This document shows, piece by piece, positions 31,948-38,489 of a stretch of DNA of 64,000 nt (its first letter is position 1; each line of letters opens with the position of its first letter). A program made the position numbers and the translations under genes. Source of the DNA: a virus; the IMG/VR virus record IMGVR_UViG_3300050821_004356, positions 47,568 through 111,567 of that record; one strand, written 5' to 3'. The notes beneath the pieces were generated by a model. It made no database searches. It had not been told where the DNA came from and saw only the letters and a program-made list of their open reading frames with translations.

Positions 31948-32410
31948 TTGGTGACAGCAAGTGAAAACAACTCGTTTGTTTGCAGCAACGAATCCTGTCA
32001 CCAAATAGGCCCTAGAGGGAGACAGGGTATCATGCCAAAAACGATAAAAAATAGCGAATTACTAGGCATATATAGGCTTATATATTATCTCTTCTCTTTT
32101 TCTTCGCTTCTTTGAATATGATCTACGTAAATTGTCAATGTTAGGCCTTCTCCCTCAAGGGGGTATTTGGTGACAGAATGTTGGACTGTAAGCAAAGGAC
32201 TTATTTTAAGATGCCGTCACCAATCGATAGAAGTCTGACCACAAGTCGACACAATTTATATAGACTAACTCATTTATAATCAATGAATATGTCAAATCGA
32301 TGTGAAAGTTCGATAACAACGTGGTGTCACCAATGTTGTGGGGGACAGCATAAACATCTGATAGTAAAGCAATTGTATTCTGTCACCAAGGATTTAAAAT
32401 GCTGTCACCA
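31948..32410. repeat. TTGGTGACAG repeats (iteron-like)
   Basis: Seven copies in both orientations: 31948-31957 (+), 31995-32004 (-), 32167-32176 (+), 32215-32223 (-), 32325-32333 (-), 32380-32389 (-) and 32402-32410 (-, final base diverged); a weaker GGTGACA at 32570. The first two form a 10-bp inverted repeat with a 37-base loop. Confidence 0.82.
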
Positions 32411-32478
32411 CCAATAAACAAACGCGCGCCACGGCAGGCAGGTCAGCGATAGCGCGCAGCGCGCCGGGAACGCGAGTT

Positions 32479-32531
32479 ATATCCTGTGTCGAATAGATGA
32501 CCTGGCAGGCAACGTATCGAGCACAGGATAT
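32479..32531. repeat. 10-bp inverted repeat
   Basis: ATATCCTGTG (32479-32488) and CACAGGATAT (32522-32531) are perfect inverted copies around a 33-base loop that itself can form CCTG-GCAGG. Could be a cruciform, a protein site or a short structured RNA. Confidence 0.7.
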
Positions 32532-33281
32532 CAGTCGGAGAGCTCAACGGGTGTAGCGTGTCAGCGCTCGGTGACATTGTGGAATGTCTGCGTTCGACGA
32601 CATGCGTAGAATATTAGCCCTAATCTACGCAAAGATAAGCAACAACTGTCGTTTAAGCGACGTGTGTAACGCAGTTTGTTCGACTCGTTTCATCTATCGT
32701 TTCAGAATAGCTCTCAAGATATTGATATGCAAAGACATATATTAATCGAGAATCATATACTATCGCACATCACGAGGTCAGGCGTTTCGATGATCATCAA
32801 AACGATATCGATTTTTAATTCATTTTCGCTATTCATTCGCCCGCTAAAGAATAACTAGTTCTCTAGCGCTATCGATTTTGGGCTAAGTCGTTTGTTTTCT
32901 AGATGGGGTGAGAGAAATGCATCGGGGTTCGGGGCATCGAGGAGCGGTCGCGCCGCGCGCATCGGTTCGGGTAGAACAATAAGCGAAGACGCTGACGCTC
33001 ATTCTAAAGGAGTTATCGTTTGGCAATCAACTTGCTCCCCCAGCAATCACGTTGCCAAAAATCGATCCCGGGGGGACTGGCGGGTCGTAGTCGCCCCCAC
33101 CGCCTTCGACGGCGGGACGGCGCTTACGTGGTTCACCACATCGGATATACCGCCGTTACGGTAACGGGCTATCTCGATGTCCGGATAAATAGCCGGATCA
33201 ATTCGCCCACCCCACGATGAGCCGAAACGACTTAGCTTATTTATTGCCGATCTTTTTGCCGATCATATGGCCGGATCAAAA

Positions 33282-33331
33282 CTAACATAAGTGTTAAATG
33301 TCAATATATGGGCACTTAACACAAATGTTAA
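33282..33331. promoter_or_regulatory. Pair of palindromic operators around a TTGACA box
   Basis: CTAACA-TAAG-TGTTAA (33282-33297) and TTAACA-CAAA-TGTTAA (33316-33331) are near-identical 16-bp palindromes 34 bp apart, centre to centre. A minus-strand TTGACA (33304-33299) lies between them with a poor -10 (TTTTGA) 17 bases on. The layout is that of a dimeric repressor site. Confidence 0.65.
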
Positions 33332-33437
33332 TTCCGGACCCCGGGTAGTCCGTCGGCCGCACTCACCCCAGGCCCATTCGCTATTCGCGAATTTCGAACG
33401 TGGTTTGTAATCAACGACTTCCCCACATTACGTAACG

Positions 33438-33476
33438 ATGCCCCTAATTCACCGATCCAAAGGAAGGGGAGCACGC
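33438..33476 (+). repeat. Leader repeat copy C (solo)
   Basis: ATGCCCCTAATTCACCGATC then CAAAGGAAGGGGAGCAC, matching copy A at 24887-24926 in about 33 of 39 positions. TGC-CCCT can pair with AGGG-GA-GCA. No endonuclease is attached here. Confidence 0.78.
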
Positions 33477-33519
33477 TCTTGTTTCATCTGCGACAGTCCC
33501 TTCTCAGATTGGAGTGAAG

Positions 33520-33630
33520 ATGAAAGTCTATACGGTAAACTTTACTATCGGCGACGCACACGAAGGTTTCGACACTGAGTCCCTAGGACGCGCTCGTCCG
33601 ATTGAGTCAGGGTTCGACGGCTGGGAGTAA
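33520..33630 (+). CDS. Hypothetical 36-aa protein
   Basis: ATG at 33520 with TTGGAGTGAAG upstream; stop three bases before the next ATG. Begins MKVYTVNFTIGDAHEGFD. First gene of the rightward half. Short but well placed. Confidence 0.55.
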   Translation: MKVYTVNFTIGDAHEGFDTESLGRARPIESGFDGWE

Positions 33631-33633
33631 GAA

Positions 33634-33882
33634 ATGGAATATAAGCCAACATTTACGGGCGACAACATAAACGGAGGCACTTGGTATCCGACTGCCCCGA
33701 TCCCGAATACGTATCCGGTTCCGTACGTTTACCCAACACCTGTTGTTTATCCCGCACCGTGCCCAGGTTGTGGCGCATGTCCGGTTTGCGGACGAAAGGC
33801 AGCACCGTCTCAACCAACGATAATTTGGCAGAGCACGCACAACATGCAATCAAAGGTCCAAGAGGGAATAATCGATGGCTAG
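33634..33882 (+). CDS. Pro/Tyr-rich protein with CPGCGACPVCG motif
   Basis: 82 aa. Middle is a Pro-Tyr-Val repeat (TYPVPYVYPTPVVYPAP) followed by CPGCGACPVCGRK, a likely zinc knuckle. Overlaps the next gene by 8 bases. Not recognised; perhaps a minor virion or assembly peptide. Confidence 0.6.
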   Translation: MEYKPTFTGDNINGGTWYPTAPIPNTYPVPYVYPTPVVYPAPCPGCGACPVCGRKAAPSQPTIIWQSTHNMQSKVQEGIIDG

Positions 33883-34201
33883 TACTATTACAGGAAATCT
33901 CGGCGGCGCATCCGCTAGCGGCGTTCAAATCACTTGCTACTCCCCGCAAACGGGATTAATTATGAACGCGGCCGACGCGAGCGGCAACTTTTCGTTCGCA
34001 GGTCTTCCCGCAGCAACGTACACTTTGAAAGCCCAAGACGGTTCAGGCAAGGTCAACTATTTGGTGACGCACCAAGTCATCGCAGACGGTGTGACCACTT
34101 ATTCCAATATTAATTTTCAACCTCTCGCAGTAAACGCAGGCGGAACGCCTTTGTCCGGACAGTCGATTATTCCTAATCCGAACGGAACACCTACTTTCTA
34201 A
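33875..34201 (+). CDS. Carboxypeptidase-regulatory-like (Ig-fold) protein
   Basis: 108 aa. GNFSFAGLPAATYTLKAQDG (residues about 37-56) is the turn pattern of carboxypeptidase-regulatory or transthyretin-like beta sandwiches, often found as decoration or adhesin modules in phage virions. AGAGGGAATAATCG precedes the ATG. Confidence 0.68.
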   Translation: MASTITGNLGGASASGVQITCYSPQTGLIMNAADASGNFSFAGLPAATYTLKAQDGSGKVNYLVTHQVIADGVTTYSNINFQPLAVNAGGTPLSGQSIIPNPNGTPTF

Positions 34202-34278
34202 TGTCTCCTCTAGTAGCACTAACAGCCCTTGTTCTAGCCGTATTTGCTGTATTTATTTTCATTGTTCTTACAGAATAA
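34201..34278 (+). CDS. 25-aa single-span membrane peptide
   Basis: ATG overlaps the previous TAA (TAATG). MSPLVALTALVLAVFAVFIF then IVLTE is one hydrophobic helix with a charged end. Similar micropeptides occur at 35120, 41211 and 43380. Confidence 0.5.
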   Translation: MSPLVALTALVLAVFAVFIFIVLTE

Positions 34279-34313
34279 AAATTTTGTAGAAGTTAAAATC
34301 TAAACGAATCCCC

Positions 34314-34343
34314 CGGCAGCAACTAACGGTCGGGCGAAATGAG
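34314..34343 (+). repeat. Leader hairpin copy 1 (before HNH gene)
   Basis: CGGCAGCAACTAACGGTCGG then GCGAAATGAG, ending five bases before the HNH ATG. CCCGGC pairs with GTCGGG. It matches 34778-34806, before the next gene, at 21 of 29 positions with a compensated stem. Confidence 0.72.
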
Positions 34344-34348
34344 TAAGC

Positions 34349-34774
34349 ATGAAAAAATGTGAGCACGGCAAGCGTCAACACTATTGTAGAGTTTGTGGCG
34401 ACAAGTATCTCTGTGAGCACGGCAGGCTTCGTTCTCGATGTAAGCAGTGCGTCGGTTTTATAACGGTGGCAAAGGATATGCATCGTGGTGCTAAGTTCAG
34501 AGCTAAACGAGACAACCTTCCTTTTGACATTACGGTTGAAGATATTTTGAAATTAATCGGTGATGGTGTATGCCCTGTTCTTGGTATTCGATACAACATC
34601 ACATCGAGTAAGATTGTTGATGCATCCGCTAATCTAGACAAGTTTATCCCGAGCAAGGGATATACAAGAGATAACTGTACGGTGCTGTCAAGGCTAGCAA
34701 ACGGCATAAAATCAAACGCCACAGCAGAACAGATTTATAAAGTAGCAGATTGGGTAAAACAAAAATCTAAATAA
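34349..34774 (+). CDS. HNH-family homing endonuclease (paralogue of 13904-14473)
   Basis: 141 aa. Two CEHG...C zinc units at the N-terminus, then LIGDGVCPVLGIRYN near 68, LDKFIPSKGYTRDNCTVLSR near 93 and LANGIKSNATAEQIYKVADW, the same core as the endonuclease in the split polymerase but with two rather than four zinc units. Bordered by copies of a 30-base leader hairpin, as for a mobile insertion. Confidence 0.83.
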   Translation: MKKCEHGKRQHYCRVCGDKYLCEHGRLRSRCKQCVGFITVAKDMHRGAKFRAKRDNLPFDITVEDILKLIGDGVCPVLGIRYNITSSKIVDASANLDKFIPSKGYTRDNCTVLSRLANGIKSNATAEQIYKVADWVKQKSK

Positions 34775-34777
34775 CAT

Positions 34778-34806
34778 CGACAGCAGTGAGTGGTCGACGA
34801 AACGAG
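34778..34806 (+). repeat. Leader hairpin copy 2 (before 34812 gene)
   Basis: CGACAGCAGTGAGTGGTCGA then CGAAACGAG, ending five bases before the next ATG. TCGAC pairs with GTCGA. Same position relative to the start codon as copy 1. Confidence 0.72.
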
Positions 34807-34811
34807 GGTAT

Positions 34812-35123
34812 ATGGACTTTGAGGTAACAGAAGTAAAGAAGCTAGGTAGTAAAGAACAGATGCCAAGTTTAAGCATAAGGCTAGAAAACGAATCGAACGG
34901 TCGTGTTTATACTATACACGCCGTCGTTCCATACAGCATAGATTTCGGACCAGTTCAAATTGGTCAAGTGTTTAAGTTTGAACGTGTCGACGACGAGCCC
35001 GCGAACAACAACATTATTGACAACTGGAAGCCCGACAAGGCGGCACCCAAGTTAACCGAGTCAGAGCGCAGAGAGTTTTTAAAAGCTAACGGTGTCAACG
35101 TTAAGAAAGGAGAGCGTGTGTGA
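34812..35123 (+). CDS. Hypothetical 103-aa protein
   Basis: Not recognised. Beta-rich first 65 residues (SLSIRLENESNGRVYTIHAV), charged C-terminal tail. Begins behind leader hairpin copy 2 and ends in the GTG of the next gene. Confidence 0.62.
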   Translation: MDFEVTEVKKLGSKEQMPSLSIRLENESNGRVYTIHAVVPYSIDFGPVQIGQVFKFERVDDEPANNNIIDNWKPDKAAPKLTESERREFLKANGVNVKKGERV

Positions 35124-35206
35124 GGCTCCTCCTATTCCTAGCAATCATTGTTCTCGGCTTCATCGCCATCGCAGTGTGGTGCTCTCTAACAGGAGAGCCC
35201 GATTAA
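35120..35206 (+). CDS. 28-aa single-span membrane peptide
   Basis: GTG at 35120 with AAAGGAGAGC upstream, overlapping the previous stop. Reads VRLLLFLAIIVLGFIAIAVW then CSLTGEPD: one hydrophobic helix and a short polar end. Confidence 0.5.
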   Translation: MRLLLFLAIIVLGFIAIAVWCSLTGEPD

Positions 35207-35220
35207 CCGGGGAGGTCCCC

Positions 35221-35406
35221 GTGGTACAAACTATCAGGCCGTTGGAAGAGAGACTTAGAACCAACGTGTACAATGTTGAAGAGTTTCGAATGATCGTCGA
35301 GAAGATGGACCAAATACAATCTCAGGTTGAACCCGGTTGGCAAATAGTTTTAAATAACATGTTCATCAAAGACGCCGATATCCTAGTGAACGGAGAACCG
35401 AACTAA
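35221..35406 (+). CDS. Hypothetical 61-aa protein
   Basis: GTG at 35221 with GGGGAGG five bases upstream; the frame further upstream overlaps the membrane peptide and is not used. Helical (NVEEFRMIVEKMDQIQSQVE). Not recognised. Confidence 0.6.
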   Translation: MVQTIRPLEERLRTNVYNVEEFRMIVEKMDQIQSQVEPGWQIVLNNMFIKDADILVNGEPN

Positions 35407-35621
35407 TGAGCAACAATATTTTCGCGTACACAGCATTGGGAAGTAACTACCCTGAGTATATATCAGTGAATACGGATGACGGGCAAAACGTCATGGTTAC
35501 CGTGCGCGGCCCAGTACAGAACGGCAACTGTGGTCAGACGGTCTGTGTCCTGTTGTCACCTGAGCAAGTCGATAAATTTATAAGCGCGCTAATGATTTTC
35601 AAGTGTCAAGAACAGTCATGA
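35406..35621 (+). CDS. Hypothetical 71-aa protein
   Basis: Not recognised. Starts in the TAATG overlap and ends in ATGA. Beta-rich, with CGQTVCVLLSPEQVDKFI near the end. Confidence 0.62.
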   Translation: MSNNIFAYTALGSNYPEYISVNTDDGQNVMVTVRGPVQNGNCGQTVCVLLSPEQVDKFISALMIFKCQEQS

Positions 35622-35797
35622 GCAAAAAGAATATCGTTAGCCAAAAAGAAGTTGACGGAGGCAAGACGCACGTCACGTTCGAAGTTTCCGACGGCAGCCA
35701 CATGACATATGAGTTCAGCAAGCGCCAGTCCGGATATTTGAAACGTGGATCAGACCCCGCAAACTTATCGGGCAAGCTGGTGAAAGAAAAGAAATAG
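35618..35797 (+). CDS. Hypothetical 59-aa protein
   Basis: ATG at 35618 overlaps the previous stop (ATGA). Basic, beta-hairpin-like (KTHVTFEVSDGSHMTYEFSK). Not recognised. Confidence 0.6.
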   Translation: MSKKNIVSQKEVDGGKTHVTFEVSDGSHMTYEFSKRQSGYLKRGSDPANLSGKLVKEKK

Positions 35798-35808
35798 CGG
35801 GGTGTCCC

Positions 35809-35922
35809 GTGAAAAAGTTCCGCCTCCAAGTAAGAGGCTCGATGTACGAGATAGCAGTGAAGCCGCTGATTAGTATCTTTGGTTGGACCTTAGCGATTCT
35901 AAAGGCCAAGAGGATTTCATGA
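35809..35922 (+). CDS. Hypothetical 37-aa protein
   Basis: GTG at 35809 behind GCGGGGTGTCCC; ends in the next ATG (ATGA). Basic with a hydrophobic stretch (ISIFGWTLAIL). Weak ribosome binding site, supported mainly by fit between neighbours. Confidence 0.45.
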   Translation: MKKFRLQVRGSMYEIAVKPLISIFGWTLAILKAKRIS

Positions 35923-36209
35923 ACGAAACACACAATGGTAATCTCAACAGGTCCAAGGTCCCTGCGACCGGCGTTGAAGGTTTGAAGTCCACTGGTAAGA
36001 GTAATGGAACAGAGGCGACACTTAGGAAGGGCAACCTCCCCAAGGCATCCGCAGTTACGACCGTTGACCGCGACGCTAACAAAGGCAAGGCAATCAAGGC
36101 CGCCCAGAAGCAGAACACAAGCGACGAGAAGTCCTGGCCTCACGGGCGCAATGTCATTCCACAGTCCGGAGATAACGCGGTTCTAACTCACGACCAAGGC
36201 GGCGAGTAA
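35919..36209 (+). CDS. Hypothetical low-complexity basic protein
   Basis: 96 aa, rich in Lys, Asn, Thr and Ser. STGKSNGTEATLRKGNLPKA recalls RATGKSNHPEATLRNGSKPS in the protein at 52638-52964, so the two may be paralogues. Probably intrinsically disordered. Confidence 0.6.
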   Translation: MNETHNGNLNRSKVPATGVEGLKSTGKSNGTEATLRKGNLPKASAVTTVDRDANKGKAIKAAQKQNTSDEKSWPHGRNVIPQSGDNAVLTHDQGGE

Positions 36210-36212
36210 CAA

Positions 36213-36410
36213 ATGTGGATGGCTGTTAAACAGCGCATCATCGGTTCGCAGCAACCACCGGTGGATAATATTTTGAACATAGATACAATTGTACGCATCG
36301 GTCCAAACAGCCTTGGCTGTTACATTAAATTCCTAGACGGTTCGGAAATAAGTGTTGCCGACGGATTTCAAGAGATAGCAGCGGTACTTTTGCAGGCACA
36401 AGGAAAATGA
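36213..36410 (+). CDS. Hypothetical 65-aa protein
   Basis: Not recognised. N-terminus MWMAVKQRII resembles MWLTFKERII of the gene at 36834. Small beta-rich protein. Confidence 0.58.
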   Translation: MWMAVKQRIIGSQQPPVDNILNIDTIVRIGPNSLGCYIKFLDGSEISVADGFQEIAAVLLQAQGK

Positions 36411-36413
36411 TTC

Positions 36414-36617
36414 ATGGAGTACCACATCTCGGATCAAAACCTGACAGTTGTCCACGGCGGCCATAAACAGAAAGACCTCGGGCATCAACGGACGTACCCA
36501 ATTTTTATAGATGACGAGACGGGCGAAGAGCTAATAAGTTTAAACGGCCAGGTACTTCAAAAGCTTTCTAATTTACAATTCGATACCAGCAGACGGGAAA
36601 CCGTTAAGAGGGGATAA
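36414..36617 (+). CDS. Hypothetical 67-aa protein
   Basis: Not recognised. Mixed alpha/beta, YPIFIDDETGEELISLNGQV in the middle. Two bases beyond the previous stop. Confidence 0.58.
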   Translation: MEYHISDQNLTVVHGGHKQKDLGHQRTYPIFIDDETGEELISLNGQVLQKLSNLQFDTSRRETVKRG

Positions 36618-36619
36618 CA

Positions 36620-36790
36620 ATGATCATCGCAATCGCAGCATTAGTAGTATCGTTCGGCGCAGGTTTTGGCGTTGGTCGCGTGAAGAACGTAAGCAAGTTG
36701 AAAGCAGTTAGCGCCGAGATCGCAAAGGTCGAAGCATCAGCTAGTGCAGAAGTTTCTAAATTAATTGCAGCCATAAAAGCCAAGTTGTAA
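36620..36790 (+). CDS. 56-aa membrane-anchored helical peptide
   Basis: ATG at 36620 after GAGGGGATAACA. Residues 2-17 form a glycine-rich membrane helix (IIAIAALVVSFGAGFGVGR), the rest a charged amphipathic helix (KVEASASAEVSKLIAAIKAK). Confidence 0.58.
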   Translation: MIIAIAALVVSFGAGFGVGRVKNVSKLKAVSAEIAKVEASASAEVSKLIAAIKAKL

Positions 36791-36798
36791 AATAAAGC

Positions 36799-36827
36799 TT
36801 GACAAGCATCCGGTACCATGCTAGGAT
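36799..36827 (+). promoter_or_regulatory. Sigma-70-type promoter
   Basis: TTGACA (36799-36804), 17 bases, TAGGAT (36822-36827). The next ATG (36834) is only six bases beyond the -10 box, so the start codon would be at or near the first transcribed base. Confidence 0.75.
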
Positions 36828-36833
36828 GCTTTT

Positions 36834-37091
36834 ATGTGGCTGACATTTAAAGAGCGGATTATCGTGCCGACAAATGTAGAGCGCCTCAAAAAGGTTCTCC
36901 CAGAGAAGACGGTCGAAGCTCTTGTCGAGGCTGCTGAAAAGGTCCAAGACAAGTTCGACGCCGATCCCAGCTTGAAAGATTTGTACCCCGGGTATAGTTC
37001 GTTGCTGAACGAGATCGCGAAGAACGTAAAGACTCCGGAAGCGGACGAAAAGAAGTTTGAAATAGTGCTTGACAAACGATCTAACCCGTAG
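36834..37091 (+). CDS. Hypothetical 85-aa helical protein
   Basis: Not recognised. MWLTFKERIIVPTNVERLKK onward is mainly helical. The N-terminus is conserved with the gene at 36213, supporting the ATG although it lies right at the predicted transcript start. The 3' end holds the next promoter. Confidence 0.6.
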   Translation: MWLTFKERIIVPTNVERLKKVLPEKTVEALVEAAEKVQDKFDADPSLKDLYPGYSSLLNEIAKNVKTPEADEKKFEIVLDKRSNP

Positions 37092-37097
37092 TACGAT
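37069..37097 (+). promoter_or_regulatory. Sigma-70-type promoter
   Basis: TTGACA (37069-37074), 17 bases, TACGAT (37092-37097), lying over the stop of the previous gene. Transcription would begin near 37104, at the structured RNA. Confidence 0.78.
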
Positions 37098-37103
37098 AGC
37101 ATC

Positions 37104-37183
37104 ACGGTCGAGGACGATAGCAGAAAGCGACCACGCAGAAGCGACAATGCCTCGGAGGGTGGCGACCATTACCGCCAAATTTT
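37104..37183 (+). ncRNA. Structured leader RNA R1
   Basis: GGTCG...CGACC and CCT-CGG-AGG hairpins, ending ACCGCCAAATTTT just before the next ATG. CACGCAGAAGCGACAATGCC and the GCCAAATTTT end have close counterparts in RNA R2 at 53692-53813, so both belong to one family. Function unknown. Confidence 0.45.
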
Positions 37184-37357
37184 ATGATCATATACATCTG
37201 TAAAGATAAATGCAACCACATCAGTGGTATCTTTACTACCGAAGAGGTAGCAAAGAAGCATGCTGAGAAAATAGGCAATAAAGTCGAACCTTGGGTTGTG
37301 TTTGAGACAGATGATCGTTTTAGGTATACAGAAGACGGCGGGATGTATATCGTTTAA
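37184..37357 (+). CDS. Hypothetical 57-aa protein
   Basis: ATG at 37184 directly after leader RNA R1. MIIYICKDKCNHISGIFTTE then a charged alpha/beta part. No clear Shine-Dalgarno site, so translation may depend on the leader. Not recognised. Confidence 0.5.
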   Translation: MIIYICKDKCNHISGIFTTEEVAKKHAEKIGNKVEPWVVFETDDRFRYTEDGGMYIV

Positions 37358-37377
37358 AAGTTTAGCAACAAGAGTTA

Positions 37378-37430
37378 GGCGCGGCAAGCCGAGGATGCTC
37401 GGTTTGGGAGACATCCCTTAATGTCCCGCC
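37378..37430 (+). ncRNA. 53-nt mini structured RNA
   Basis: Closing stem GGCG(C)GG with CCCGCC, inner hairpins CCGAG-GATG-CTCGG and GGGA-GACA-TCCC. Followed by a TTTAAGTT linker like those of the tRNA array. Too short for a tRNA. Confidence 0.4.
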
Positions 37431-37442
37431 TTTAAGTTCAAA

Positions 37443-37475
37443 TCGTGGGCTCCTGTCCGGAGCGGACAAACACGA
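37443..37475 (+). ncRNA. Possible bistable RNA hairpin
   Basis: Within a TCGTG...CACGA closing stem, GCTCC-TGTCC-GGAGC and TGTCCG-GAG-CGGACA are mutually exclusive hairpins. Downstream to 37560 lie further small hairpins (GGTG-GTT-CACC; CAAC-TGG-GTTG). No gene in this stretch. Confidence 0.35.
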
Positions 37476-37586
37476 GGCGGTCAGGTGGTTCACCGAACAC
37501 GTGACCCAACTGGGTTGTACTAGTGGGCTTATAGTGACGGGCTTTCTGACTTATGAAACGAACCAAAAGTTTTGAAGTAAAAGTTT

Positions 37587-37672
37587 GAGCAGAACAGCAT
37601 GTCAGACGGGTCGGAGAAATCTGATTACGTTATCAACGGCGTACACCTGAAATGGTGCCAGCACTCTGCTCA
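37587..37672 (+). ncRNA. tRNA-like cloverleaf RNA without tRNA features
   Basis: Closing stem GAGCAGA/TCTGCTC (7 bp) plus unpaired A, and three arms: TCAGA...TCTGA, CGTT-ATC-AACG and CACC-TGAAAT-GGTG. No TTCRA T-loop, no GG D-loop, no CCA. Bordered by AAAAGTTT linkers. Confidence 0.5.
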
Positions 37673-37678
37673 TAAAAG

Positions 37679-37767
37679 TTTGTCCACGGTGAGTACTCGA
37701 TTGCGTTCAGCCGGATCGAGAATCTGCGTTAACTTCGGTTACGGGAACTCCCGACTGAGTGGGCAAA
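37679..37767 (+). ncRNA. tRNA-like cloverleaf RNA without tRNA features
   Basis: Closing stem TTTGTCCAC/GTGGGCAAA (9 bp) and arms CTCGAT...ATCGAG, TAAC-TTC-GGTTA and CGGG-AACT-CCCG. Lies head to tail with the unit at 37587. Confidence 0.48.
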
Positions 37768-37796
37768 ACGAGTCATGCAGGGTGAACTGAGCGCCC

Positions 37797-38103
37797 GATT
37801 GTGGCATACATAGTAGGGGAGAACGCCAGTATCTGTGCTCATGACGCGGCGGAATGCAACATCCGCAAAATATTATCCCTCGGGCACTGTGACCGTAAGG
37901 CACAGACGGAAGTACGATGGAGTCGCCCGATATTATTACTTGCTGCTTGCCGGTGAGACGCTAAGGCTCTGCAGGGCCAAGCTGGTGAGTTTGCTAGCCG
38001 TGTCTTTGTTATTCCGATCCTATGGTCGGTATTGCATAGAACGCCAATTACGAGAAGGCGTTCGGTTCGAAACGTTCTCGTGGTTGAATACATTTTAGTA
38101 ACA
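37797..38103 (+). ncRNA. Larger structured RNA candidate with 3' pseudoknot
   Basis: About 300 bases without a convincing gene. Hairpins include GCGGA...TCCGC, CTGTG...CACAG and CCGA...TCGG. The 3' end forms an H-type pseudoknot: GAACGCC (38039-38045) with GGCGTTC (38057-38063), and ACGAGAA (38050-38056) with TTCTCGT (38075-38081). No tmRNA or intron core was recognised. Confidence 0.42.
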
Positions 38104-38113
38104 CGGGGGAAGT

Positions 38114-38479
38114 ATGAACGTAGACGTAAACTATGCACTGGCCGCACTTGTTTGCGGCTTCGCAGGCGGCGTTGATTCAGTTCTTACTTGCTACGGAATA
38201 ACGGTCGCAGGTTTTGTGGAAGCGAATCCGTTGTATAAGATTCTCCCCACGAGTGTCAGTAACTTTATTTTGAAGAGCGCGTTCGGCGTGTTCTTGTGGG
38301 GTGGCTTTCGGGTAATCGGCACCGGAGTTATGGCTAAGGTTTTAGCTGATCACGGTTTCTATACGAACACCGGTTCCTTGTTCTTTTGGATTCCGGCGGC
38401 TGGCTTGGTAGCTTTGAACGTTCGCAACGGGTTGATGATCCTAAAGGCCAAGAAAGCGGTCGCAGCGGTTAAGAAGTAA
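38114..38479 (+). CDS. Polytopic membrane protein (DUF5658-like)
   Basis: 121 aa with three or four membrane segments. GGVDSVLTCYGITVAGFVEA then NPLYKI resembles the D...T...G..E.NP pattern of DUF5658-type proteins. ACGGGGGAAGT precedes the ATG. Role unknown; possibly membrane takeover. Confidence 0.65.
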   Translation: MNVDVNYALAALVCGFAGGVDSVLTCYGITVAGFVEANPLYKILPTSVSNFILKSAFGVFLWGGFRVIGTGVMAKVLADHGFYTNTGSLFFWIPAAGLVALNVRNGLMILKAKKAVAAVKK

Positions 38480-38489
38480 AAGTTTCGAT

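Larger units (their letters stand above)
31930..33519. other. 1.6-kb non-coding control region / candidate replication origin
   Basis: No convincing gene. It separates the leftward and rightward halves. Contents: repeated TTGGTGACAG motifs (31948-32410), an AT-rich stretch (about 32040-32115), GC-alternating blocks near 32425-32465, a 10-bp inverted repeat (32479-32531), a hairpin GCGTAGA...TCTACGC (32604-32630), a CCGCC...GGCGG hairpin near 33102, paired palindromic operators (33282-33331) and a leader repeat (33438-33476). Divergent transcription, repeats and AT-richness fit an origin or master control region. Confidence 0.6.

Noticed and set aside
31948-32004. tRNA-like inverted repeat TTGGTGACAG...CTGTCACCAA
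   Set aside because: Only 37 bases lie between the arms, with no anticodon or T-arm, and the same motif recurs as single repeats nearby, so it is a repeat pair and not a tRNA.
32892-33220. Open frames of 66-90 aa in the control region
   Set aside because: No ribosome binding site, arginine/serine-rich noise composition and position within repeat-rich non-coding DNA.
37835-38098. 87-aa open frame over the structured RNA
   Set aside because: No ribosome binding site, biased composition and overlap with strong RNA structure make coding unlikely.
37797-38103. tmRNA or RNase P-like identity for the 300-nt RNA
   Set aside because: No tRNA-like ends, tag frame or RNase P conserved blocks were found; only hairpins and one pseudoknot.
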